DNA from: Methanobacteriota archaeon
GTDB lineage: Archaea > Thermoplasmatota > Thermoplasmata > RBG-16-68-12
Assembly: GCA_005878415.1 (NCBI GenBank)
Contig: VBMM01000139.1
Span: 1 to 10,473, forward strand
Direction: 5' to 3'
DNA: 10,473 bases
Translations under genes and position numbers: made by a program
Shown: piece after piece, positions 1 through 5,979 of the stretch
Position numbering within the stretch: position 1 is the stretch's first letter
Layout: every line of letters starts with the position of its first letter
The notes under the pieces: model-generated
Databases searched by the model: none
Seen by the model: only the letters and a program-made list of their open reading frames with translations
What the model was told of the DNA's origin: nothing

Positions 1-532
1 TGAGCACGGCGCCCCACGCGAGATCGACGGACTGCCGTGATTCGGCGGACCACGCGAGGGGATAGTCGACGTCCACGAGGTTCGAGAATGCCCGCTCGAT
101 GTCCCACTTCGTGAGCGCGGAGAAACGCGCGCGTCGGATCCGGACCTCCGGGCGGGCCTCCTTGATGATCTCGAGCGCCTCGACGCCGATTAGCTCCCCC
201 TCGCGGTCGAAGTCCGTCGCCACGATGACCTCGTCGACGTCCGCCGCGAGCTTGCGGAGGGCGGCGCCGATCTTTCCCTCGGTGACGACCTTCTGCGGCT
301 CCGCCCAGACGAGCTCCTTGAGGTCGACCCGCGTCCAATCGTTGAGGGCCTCCGGATAGTCGAGGTTGATGATGTGGCCTCGCAGGCCGATGACGCGCAC
401 GCGGTCTTCGCCCTGCATGAATTCGAAGACGGTCGTCCCGTCGCCATGGGATCGCTTTGCCTTCCCGTCGGAGAGGATCGTCGCGATTCGGATGGCCGCG
501 TTGAACTTCTCGGTCACGATGAGCCGGCGCAC
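1..532 (-). CDS. topA: DNA topoisomerase I (type IA), N-terminal part
   Basis: Type IA topoisomerases relax negatively supercoiled DNA through a transient 5'-phosphotyrosine link. Translating the minus strand from the GTG at 532 gives 177 residues open to the window edge. They begin with the Toprim strand LIVTEKFNAA (residues 4-13, glutamate E8) and contain the Toprim acidic signature TDFDREGE (residues 106-113), both typical of topoisomerase I. The last residues (AESRQSVDLAWGAVL) match the conserved start of the next domain. The catalytic tyrosine and any C-terminal zinc fingers lie outside the window. GTG 532 was chosen because the Toprim strand follows at once and a TATA-like box is centred about 28 bp upstream, which suggests a leaderless mRNA. 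A reverse gyrase is unlikely because no helicase domain precedes the Toprim. The family call is secure; the complete architecture is not visible. Confidence 0.93.
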   Translation of the reverse strand, partial: MRRLIVTEKFNAAIRIATILSDGKAKRSHGDGTTVFEFMQGEDRVRVIGLRGHIINLDYPEALNDWTRVDLKELVWAEPQKVVTEGKIGAALRKLAADVDEVIVATDFDREGELIGVEALEIIKEARPEVRIRRARFSALTKWDIERAFSNLVDVDYPLAWSAESRQSVDLAWGAVL

Positions 533-556
533 GGAAGGGTTCGCACGAGAGGGGCT

Positions 557-564
557 CTATTTAA
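557..564 (-). promoter_or_regulatory. TATA-like box of topA
   Basis: Reads TTAAATAG on the minus strand inside an otherwise GC-rich 105-bp gap. Its centre is about 28 bp from the GTG start of topA, so transcription would start at or within a few bases of the start codon. The spacing is seen in the sequence; promoter function is inferred. Confidence 0.55.
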
Positions 565-637
565 CGATTTGGCGCTGGATGTTGCGGTGCGATGGTCGTT
601 CGCGCGCGCGTTTACCGTCCGCGTACGCGCACGGCCG

Positions 638-1255
638 CTAGAGGGCAGCCGTGCGCAAGAACGCCCGCCGAAGCGCGTCCGCGGCGCTGCGGGGATTGGT
701 CGCGTCCATGATCGCGGAGACGACGGCGACGCCGGCGACACCGTGGTGTGCAAAGAGCCCCGCGTTCTCCGTCGTGATGCCTCCGATGGCGAAGACCGGG
801 ACTCGGAATCGGTGGACGACGTCGTCAAGGACATCCAGCGGGAGCAATGGCTCTTCCGGCTTTGTGGGGCTCGGGAAGAACGGACCGACGGCGATGTAGT
901 CCGCACTCGCCTGTGCCGCGGCCTCTTCCTCTCCCGGCTTGCCGTAGACCGTCATCCCGATGATCGCGCCGGGGCCGAGGATGGACCGTGCGACGACCGG
1001 TGACGGATCGTCCCGGCCAACGTGTACGCCGTCCGCGTCGAGCCGTCGCGCTAGTTCGGGATCGTCGTTTACCAGAAAGGGCACGTCATGGGGCGTGCAC
1101 AGTTCTCGGAGTGCGTGGCCCACCTTTTTCCGTTCCGCGTCCGAGTATGCACCCTTGTCGCGCAGTTGGACGACCGAGACGCCGCCGTCGAGCGCCGCCG
1201 CGACGATCGACACGAGGCGCTCCACGGGCCGTTTCGGCGACGTCACGAGGTACAC
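638..1255 (-). CDS. thiE: Thiamine-phosphate synthase
   Basis: ThiE joins HMP-pyrophosphate and thiazole phosphate to form thiamine monophosphate. The 205-residue TIM-barrel protein shows, in order, YLVTS (2-6, first strand), QLRDKG (30-35), VNDDPELARRLDADGVHVGRDD (62-83, substrate-binding region), GPFFPSPTK (124-132, the pyrophosphate-binding GPxFPTxTK-like motif) and AIGGIT (156-161). Length fits the family. It lies 35 bp downstream of the ThiL/HypE-like gene and shares its TPP riboswitch, so the two are probably one TPP-repressed operon. The start is uncertain. GTG 1255 is the only ATG/GTG/TTG that does not run deep into the upstream gene, but it leaves no residues before the first strand and has no SD. 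An in-frame CTG at 1294, overlapping the upstream TGA and preceded by GGGGAG, would add 13 residues, closer to usual ThiE N-termini. Function is secure. Confidence 0.93.
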   Translation of the reverse strand: MYLVTSPKRPVERLVSIVAAALDGGVSVVQLRDKGAYSDAERKKVGHALRELCTPHDVPFLVNDDPELARRLDADGVHVGRDDPSPVVARSILGPGAIIGMTVYGKPGEEEAAAQASADYIAVGPFFPSPTKPEEPLLPLDVLDDVVHRFRVPVFAIGGITTENAGLFAHHGVAGVAVVSAIMDATNPRSAADALRRAFLRTAAL

Positions 1256-1290
1256 GCCATGAAGCGTGCGCTTCGGCTTCGGAAGGCGCG

Positions 1291-2343
1291 TCAGGCGATC
1301 TCCCCGGTGAGGGCGCGGCTGAAAGCGACCCAGAATGGATCCCGGTCGGCCGGTTGGAAGGCGCGGCCGCGGTCGAGGCAGGCCTGCCCGTTCTTCGTGA
1401 ATGCCCCGATGTCGACCGCGAGGATCCCTTTCTGTTTGAGTCTCCCGATCACATCGCCCGCGGCCTGAGGGTCCGCGGCGATTAAGAGGGTCCCCTCGCT
1501 GATCGCGTCGAGTGGGTCCATCTCGAACACCTCGGATACCTCGGTGACCGCGGGATCGACGGGGACCTTCGTGAGATCCACGTCCACACCGGTCCCGGAC
1601 GCCTGCGCCATCTCCCATACCGCGTTCCGAACCCCGCCTTCCGTCGCGTCGTGCATCGCCCAGACCCCGCGATCCCGCAGGCCCACGGATGCGGCCGCGA
1701 GCGCGTCATCGACGGTGCTCATCGACTCGAAGAGGTCCCGCGCGCGTCGCGTCGTCTCCGTTCCCACGCGCTTCTCCACGAGGTCCGGGAACGTGTTCGA
1801 CAGGATGGCCGTCGCCTCGAGGCCCGCGGTCTTCGTGACGACCAGGCGGTCCCCCGGGCGCGCCATGTTCGCGGTGACCCAGCCTTCCCTTGGCGCGATT
1901 GCGAGGAAGGTCGCGCCGCCCACCATGGGATACGCGCAGCCCTCGTATCGCCCCGTATGGCCCGTGACGATCGCGGCGCCGTACTTCTTGCATTCGCGGT
2001 CCATGACCCGGAGCATCATTTCGATCTGGTCGTCCTCGATGTCCATCGGGAGGTTCCAATCGAGCGTGATGTACTGCGGCGAGACCCCCGACGTCGTCAG
2101 GTCGGACGCGAGGATGTGGAACGCGAACCACGCGGCCCGCTCCCAGCCGTACGGGGGCACGATGTAGATTGGGTCCGTCGTCGAGATGAGCGCCCGGCCG
2201 TCCGGCAGATGAACGACGCCGACGTCCACGCCGTTCGCGGGACCCACGATCACGTCGTTACGTGCTCGTCCAAGATGACGCGCGATGACCGTCTCGAAGA
2301 AGGCTCGGCTCACCTTTCCCATCGGATACTTGCTCGGGGCCAC
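1291..2343 (-). CDS. PurM-superfamily ThiL/HypE-like kinase, candidate TMP kinase
   Basis: A 350-residue protein of the AIR synthase-related (PurM/ThiL/HypE/SelD) fold. Visible family features are GPANGVDVGV (34-43, aligned with the GDDAA metal site of relatives), STTDP (54-58), a conserved ASD segment (79-81), VTGHTGRY (126-133), KTAGLEATAIL (171-181) and HDATEGGVRN (231-240). It looks more like the archaeal HypE-like branch than classical ThiL, but it lacks the C-terminal cysteine motif that HypE uses for carbamoyl transfer, and no hydrogenase genes are nearby. A TPP riboswitch in its leader and thiE immediately downstream make a thiamine role likely, most simply ATP-dependent phosphorylation of thiamine monophosphate to TPP. 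The GTG start at 2343 has AGGAG ten bases upstream; ATG 2322 is an alternative. The fold is clear; the substrate is inferred from context. Confidence 0.85.
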   Translation of the reverse strand: MAPSKYPMGKVSRAFFETVIARHLGRARNDVIVGPANGVDVGVVHLPDGRALISTTDPIYIVPPYGWERAAWFAFHILASDLTTSGVSPQYITLDWNLPMDIEDDQIEMMLRVMDRECKKYGAAIVTGHTGRYEGCAYPMVGGATFLAIAPREGWVTANMARPGDRLVVTKTAGLEATAILSNTFPDLVEKRVGTETTRRARDLFESMSTVDDALAAASVGLRDRGVWAMHDATEGGVRNAVWEMAQASGTGVDVDLTKVPVDPAVTEVSEVFEMDPLDAISEGTLLIAADPQAAGDVIGRLKQKGILAVDIGAFTKNGQACLDRGRAFQPADRDPFWVAFSRALTGEIA

Positions 2344-2379
2344 GTTCGGAGGACTCCTAGGTTCCCCGGGCTGAAAACA

Positions 2380-2482
2380 ACCTCATGTTCCCTACGCCGG
2401 CATGACCCGGATCAGGTTCCAAGGGTCTATCCCTCATGTGGGATACTCTCAGCCCCTCTGGGGCTCCCCGCTCCGGCGAGGC
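2380..2482 (-). ncRNA. TPP (THI-box) riboswitch aptamer
   Basis: The minus strand carries the conserved TPP aptamer elements in the right order. CTGAGA lies at 2452-2447, the pyrimidine-sensing side, next to an AGCCCC/GGGGCT hairpin. TATCCC/GGGATA forms a P3-type hairpin. AACCTGATC lies at 2418-2410, a CCGG/CCGG stem closes the second arm, and GCGTAGGGA lies at 2397-2389. A possible P1 pairs GCCTC (2482-2478) with GAGGT (2384-2380). The aptamer ends about 37 bases before the GTG of the ThiL/HypE-like gene, so it should repress that gene and thiE when TPP is plentiful. TPP riboswitches have been reported in Thermoplasma-type archaea. Identity is secure; the exact 5' boundary is not. Confidence 0.95.
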
Positions 2483-2489
2483 GACGAGG

Positions 2490-2497
2490 ATATATGA
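2490..2497 (-). promoter_or_regulatory. TATA-like box upstream of the riboswitch (proximal)
   Basis: Reads TCATATAT on the minus strand, just after the upstream gene's stop. It would start transcription near 2467, which would cut off the 5' side of the proposed P1 stem. It is therefore less compatible with a full aptamer unless P1 is formed by other bases. Confidence 0.35.
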
Positions 2498-2510
2498 ACT
2501 TCCCGGGCGA

Positions 2511-2972
2511 CTACCACCGATTATATGGACCCGAGCTGTCGAACGCTCCGATGAGGGCGTCCGCGATGTCGCTCTCCGTCGATCGGTCGTTCGCGGTCAC
2601 CTGAATCCGGCCGCACGCGACGCATCGGACGGCCGGCATCGTCAGCTCGGCGCGGAACGGATATCGGCCTTTGAGGTCCAGAGGGACGGAGAACGTCTCG
2701 TTCCTCTCGTTGATGGGATCAATCGGTCCTCGGCACCCGGAGCAAGACCACTGCTTTGTGCGAAGCCCTCTCGCGGACGCGTACGGGATCGCCTCCGTGA
2801 GCGGGAACAAGACCTCGGCAGGGAACTCCGCGTGAACCATCGCTTTGGAGCCGCATTGCGAACAGACGACGTAGGGGAAGTCGAAGAGGGTGGCCGTCAC
2901 ACGACCGTGAGTCCCGCTCGCCGTTTTCGCGGTTGCGTCTTCCATCATCCCCTTGCATTTGCGGCAGTTCAC
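2511..2972 (-). CDS. Zinc-ribbon-like protein with four CxxC motifs, unknown function
   Basis: I do not recognise this 153-residue protein. It has four CxxC pairs: C3/C6 (CRKC), C37/C40 (CSQC), C77/C80 (CSGC) and C117/C120 (CVAC). That is enough for two zinc ribbons or two treble-clef-like sites. There are no membrane segments or signal peptide, so it is probably cytoplasmic. It starts 13 bp after the sucD stop, which suggests co-transcription with sucCD. GTG 2972 was chosen because GGTGG lies about five bases upstream and the first CxxC follows directly; GTG 2981 is an in-frame alternative. The gene's last codons overlap a TATA-like box for the thiamine operon. Metal binding is inferred from the cysteines. 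A nucleic-acid-binding or enzyme-accessory role is possible, but nothing here decides it. Confidence 0.75.
   Translation of the reverse strand: MNCRKCKGMMEDATAKTASGTHGRVTATLFDFPYVVCSQCGSKAMVHAEFPAEVLFPLTEAIPYASARGLRTKQWSCSGCRGPIDPINERNETFSVPLDLKGRYPFRAELTMPAVRCVACGRIQVTANDRSTESDIADALIGAFDSSGPYNRW
2520..2527 (-). promoter_or_regulatory. TATA-like box upstream of the riboswitch (distal)
   Basis: Reads CATATAAT on the minus strand and lies inside the last codons of the CxxC-protein gene. Transcription about 26 bp downstream would start near 2497, which would include the whole aptamer with its P1 stem. This makes it the better of two candidates for the thiamine operon. Function is inferred from position. 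Confidence 0.45.
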
Positions 2973-2985
2973 GGATGCCACCCAC

Positions 2986-3849
2986 TCAGGGCGGGCCGAG
3001 CAGCCGCGCAACGTCGGCCGGATACTCAGCGACCGGAACCCCGGCGTCCGCAAAGGCCTTTACCTTCGACTCCGCCGTGCCCTTGTTCCCTTGGATGATC
3101 GCGCCCGCATGTCCCATCCTCTTTCCGGGCGGCGCCGTGCGACCGGCCACGTACGCCACGACCCCTTTCGACACGTGCCTCCGGATGAACTCCGCGGCGT
3201 CCTCCTCCGAGGTCCCGCCGATCTCGCCGACGAGGACGATTCGCTTCGTCCCTCGGTCGCGTTCAAAGAGACGAAGGGCCTCGACCATGTTCGTGCCGAT
3301 GATCGGGTCCCCGCCGATGCCGATGCAGGTGGACTGGCCGTGGCCCGCCTGCGTCATCGCGTTCACGATCTCGTAGGTCAACGTGCCGCTCCGCGATATG
3401 ACGCCGGCGTCCCCTGTCTTGAAGATGTGATTCGGCATGATGCCCATCTTCGCCTGGCCCGGCGTGGTGATGCCCGGGCAGTTCGGGCCGATGATTGTGC
3501 ATTCGCGACTGCGCGCGTAGGGCATCAACTCGAGGCAGTCGTGGAACGGAATCCGCTCCGTGATGATGACGACGAGCTTGAGTCCCGCCTCGATCGCCTC
3601 GATGGCGGCGTCTTTCGCGTACGGCGCCGGGACGAAGATGATGGAGGCGTTCGCCTTGCGACGCAGGACGGCTTCCTTCACGCTGTCGTAGACCGGGACG
3701 CCTTCGACCGTCGCGCCCCCCTTGCCGGGCGTCACCCCGGCCACGACCTTCGTGCCGAACTCGAGCATCGCATGGGTGTGGAACTGGCCCTGGTGGCCCG
3801 TGATGCCTTGAACGACGACGCGGCTCTTCGCGGAGAGGAGGACGGCCGT
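2986..3849 (-). CDS. sucD: Succinate-CoA ligase, alpha subunit
   Basis: The alpha subunit binds CoA and carries the phosphohistidine intermediate in the TCA-cycle conversion of succinyl-CoA to succinate with nucleotide phosphorylation. The 287-residue protein has the CoA-binding motif GITGHQG (15-21), GTKVVAGVTPGKGG downstream of it, and GHAGAI with the catalytic histidine at about residue 247, matching His246 of the E. coli enzyme. It follows sucC by one base. The start is abnormal: no ATG, GTG or TTG lies in frame between the upstream in-frame stop and ATG 3768, and that ATG would delete the CoA-binding loop. ACG 3849 gives exactly the expected N-terminus (residues AVLLSAKSR follow) and family length, so I place the start there. 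A sequence error turning ATG into ACG is equally possible. Family assignment is secure. Confidence 0.94.
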   Translation of the reverse strand, partial: TAVLLSAKSRVVVQGITGHQGQFHTHAMLEFGTKVVAGVTPGKGGATVEGVPVYDSVKEAVLRRKANASIIFVPAPYAKDAAIEAIEAGLKLVVIITERIPFHDCLELMPYARSRECTIIGPNCPGITTPGQAKMGIMPNHIFKTGDAGVISRSGTLTYEIVNAMTQAGHGQSTCIGIGGDPIIGTNMVEALRLFERDRGTKRIVLVGEIGGTSEEDAAEFIRRHVSKGVVAYVAGRTAPPGKRMGHAGAIIQGNKGTAESKVKAFADAGVPVAEYPADVARLLGPP

Positions 3850-3850
3850 C

Positions 3851-4960
3851 TCAAGTGCCCCCCGACTTCACCTTGACCGCGAGCTCTGCGGCTTCCTCCA
3901 TGGTCTCCGTGGCGTACATCCCGATCGACCGCAGGATCTCCTTCGCGCGATCTTCGTTGACGCCTTTGATTCGGGCGACGACGGGGATGCGCGTGTGCAT
4001 GTCTTCGAGGGCCTGCTGGACGCCCAGCGCGACCGTATCGGCCTTCGTGATCCCGCCGAAGATGTTCAGCAAGATGATGGACGGATTCGCCTTGATCAGG
4101 ATCTCGAACGCCTGCTTCACCTTCTCCGGGTCATCCGTCCCGCCGAGGTCGAGGAACGTCCCGCCCCGGCCCCCTTTGAGGTTCAGGACGTCGAGCGTCG
4201 CCATCGTCAACCCGGCGCCGTTTGCAATCACGCCGATGTCGCCGTCGAGCTGGATGAACGTGATCCCCTTCTCGTAGGCCTCCTGCTCTAGCGGCGTCCG
4301 ATCTTGGTCCAGGTTCGCGTACTCCGGGTGGCGGTATTCCGCGTTGTCGTCGATCACGAGCTTCGCGTCGCCAGCGATGACCCGGCCGTCGCGCGTGACC
4401 GCGAGCGGGTTAATCTCCACGAGCTCCGCGTCCTCCTTGCGGAACAGCTCGTACGACCTTCGCACGATGTCCGCGACCCGGTCTCCCGTGTCCTTGGGGA
4501 GCTCCAGGAACGAGAGCATCGTCCGCAGGACATACGGCTGAAGGCCCGCCATCGTCGGCACGTGCTCCATGAAGATCTGATCGCGGGGTACCGCCTCGAT
4601 CTCCATCCCGCCGGTCGCACTCGCCATCAGGAGCGGCTCTCGGGCGGAGCGGTCGATCGTCAGTCCGACGTAGAGTTCCTTCGTGATGTCGAGCCGCTCC
4701 TCGAGGTAGACCTGCTTGACCCGGTATCCGTGGATGTCCATGCCAAGGATCTGCCGCGAGACCGCGCGGGTTTCATCCAGGGATTCGGCGGCTTTGATGC
4801 CTCCCGCTTTGCCCCGGCCCCCGACGAGGACCTGGGCCTTCACCATGCACGGGAGCGGCGGATCGGAGATGTCCTCGGCGTTCGAGGCGACGACGCCTCG
4901 GGGAACCGGAATGCCGTAGCGCGCGAAGATCTCCTTCGCTTGGTACTCAAGAAACTTCAT
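3851..4960 (-). CDS. sucC: Succinate-CoA ligase, beta subunit
   Basis: The beta subunit carries the ATP-grasp nucleotide site and succinate binding, and pairs with SucD encoded one base downstream. The 369-residue protein starts MKFLEYQAKEIF, the usual SucC opening. It has the ATP-grasp segment KAQVLVGGRGKAGG (about 41-54), VEINPLAV in the middle, and the C-terminal ligase-domain motifs NGAGLTMATLD, GGTFLDLGG and NIFGGITKADTVA. Length is close to the roughly 390 residues of bacterial homologues. The start is ATG 4960. No strong SD is visible, and a weak TATA-like box lies about 33 bp upstream. The last codons contain a run of six G bases (3858-3863) just before the stop. Whether the enzyme prefers ADP or GDP cannot be read from the sequence. 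Confidence 0.96.
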   Translation of the reverse strand: MKFLEYQAKEIFARYGIPVPRGVVASNAEDISDPPLPCMVKAQVLVGGRGKAGGIKAAESLDETRAVSRQILGMDIHGYRVKQVYLEERLDITKELYVGLTIDRSAREPLLMASATGGMEIEAVPRDQIFMEHVPTMAGLQPYVLRTMLSFLELPKDTGDRVADIVRRSYELFRKEDAELVEINPLAVTRDGRVIAGDAKLVIDDNAEYRHPEYANLDQDRTPLEQEAYEKGITFIQLDGDIGVIANGAGLTMATLDVLNLKGGRGGTFLDLGGTDDPEKVKQAFEILIKANPSIILLNIFGGITKADTVALGVQQALEDMHTRIPVVARIKGVNEDRAKEILRSIGMYATETMEEAAELAVKVKSGGT

Positions 4961-4990
4961 GGCGGCGCGCCGCGGATGCGCGCCGGGGCG

Positions 4991-4998
4991 TTAAGGTT
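4991..4998 (-). promoter_or_regulatory. Weak TATA-like box upstream of sucC
   Basis: Reads AACCTTAA on the minus strand in the 71-bp gap between ilvE and sucC, centred about 34 bp from the ATG. It implies a leader of only a few bases. It is the only AT-rich patch near that distance, but the match to a TATA box is poor and read-through from ilvE is possible. Confidence 0.3.
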
Positions 4999-5031
4999 TG
5001 CCCGTGACAGGGATATCGGTGCGCCGGAGCC

Positions 5032-5904
5032 CTAGATCGGCGTCCCGGTCGTCGTCACGAGATCTCGGAACGCCTTCATGATTCGCTTCGTCGTCGGACC
5101 CGGCTTCCCATCGCCGATCGCCCGGCCATCGAGCTCGACGACGGGGCCAATCTCCGCCGCCGTCCCCGTGATGAACGCCTCGTCGGAGGCCCAGACGTCG
5201 TAGAGGGTGAAGAATCGCTCTTCCGGCTTCAGGCCCAGTTGCGGCGCGAGCTCGAGCACCGTCTCCCGCGTCACACCGGGGAGGTTCGTCGACGAGAACG
5301 GCGTCGTGACCGTCGAGTTGCGGACGATGAAGAAGTTGTCCGCCGTCGCTTCGGACACGTACCCGTGGATGTCGAGCATCAGCGCCTCGTCGGCGCCGTA
5401 CTGGTTCGCCTCGACCCGGGCCATGATGTTGTTCAGATAGTTCAGGGACTTGATCGACGGGCTGAGGCTCTGTGGCGGGACTCGACGGTACGACGACGTC
5501 ACGACCTTCATGCCCCGGTCGTACACCTTGCCGTACAGCGAGATTTGCGGCTGCGCGATGATCACGACGCTGGGCCCGGCCTTGCACTTCCTCGGATCGA
5601 GGCCGAGATCGCCCTTGCCCCGCGTGATCACGGGCCGAATGTATCCCTCTCGGATCTCGTTCCTCCGGCACGTCTCCAGGATGAGGTTCGCCATCTCCTC
5701 CTTCGTGTGCGGGATTTTCAGGTCGATGGCTTTCGCGGAGTGGAAGAGCCTCTCCAGATGCCGCTCGAGCTTGAAGATCCGTCCGTTGTACGCCCGGATC
5801 CCCTCGAAGACGCCATCCCCGTACAGGAGGCCGTGGTCGAAGACGCTGACCTTCGCCTCGGATTGCGGATAGAACTTACCGTCAACGTAGACGCTCAGTT
5901 CCAT
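5032..5904 (-). CDS. ilvE: Branched-chain amino acid aminotransferase
   Basis: A PLP fold-type IV aminotransferase that moves the amino group between glutamate and the 2-oxo acids of leucine, isoleucine and valine. The 290-residue protein has the N-terminal VSVFDHGLLYGDGVFEGIR (19-37), the catalytic PLP lysine K152 in SIKSLNYLNN, SEATADNFFIV with the PLP-contacting glutamate, LPGVTRETVLELA, and FITGTAAEI near the C-terminus. Length is typical. ATG 5904 was chosen because ELSVYVDGKF follows in the usual register; GTG 5922 would add six residues. D-amino acid aminotransferase and aminodeoxychorismate lyase are relatives, but the motif set best fits IlvE. It appears to have its own promoter in the gap after purC. 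No other branched-chain genes lie in the window. Confidence 0.93.
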   Translation of the reverse strand: MELSVYVDGKFYPQSEAKVSVFDHGLLYGDGVFEGIRAYNGRIFKLERHLERLFHSAKAIDLKIPHTKEEMANLILETCRRNEIREGYIRPVITRGKGDLGLDPRKCKAGPSVVIIAQPQISLYGKVYDRGMKVVTSSYRRVPPQSLSPSIKSLNYLNNIMARVEANQYGADEALMLDIHGYVSEATADNFFIVRNSTVTTPFSSTNLPGVTRETVLELAPQLGLKPEERFFTLYDVWASDEAFITGTAAEIGPVVELDGRAIGDGKPGPTTKRIMKAFRDLVTTTGTPI

Positions 5905-5941
5905 CGCGGAGCCCCCGGACACGGACGTATCACGGCCATCG

Positions 5942-5950
5942 GTAAAAGAC
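5942..5950 (-). promoter_or_regulatory. TATA-like box upstream of ilvE
   Basis: Reads GTCTTTTAC on the minus strand. Transcription 26 bp downstream would start near 5918-5920, giving a leader of about 15 bases to ATG 5904 or an almost leaderless start at GTG 5922. Inferred from spacing only. Confidence 0.4.
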
Positions 5951-5979
5951 TTTGTTCCCTGGTTTCGCCGGGTCGCCTG

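Noticed and set aside
638..1618. Long minus-strand open frame that would extend thiE to 326 residues.
   Set aside because: The extra N-terminus overlaps the ThiL/HypE-like gene, is rich in Arg and Gly, and has no ThiE homology.
1291..2343. Annotation as HypE, the hydrogenase maturation factor.
   Set aside because: It lacks the C-terminal cysteine motif, no hydrogenase or hyp genes are nearby, and riboswitch plus thiE context points to thiamine.
2381..2439. Direct repeat ACATGAGG at 2439-2432 and 2388-2381 within and just after the aptamer.
   Set aside because: The first copy is explained by the P3 loop and stem. Eight bases is too short to read as more than chance.
3858..3863. Run of six G bases on the minus strand just before the sucC stop; a +1 slip would fuse SucC to SucD in frame.
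   Set aside because: The two subunits are normally separate. The ACG start gives a family-length SucD without frameshifting, and no stimulatory structure is evident. An indel error in the homopolymer also remains possible.
4962..4986. GC-only hairpin (GGCGCG/CGCGCC) just before the sucC start, considered as an ilvE terminator.
   Set aside because: No oligo-T tract follows, and such palindromes arise easily in GC-rich sequence.
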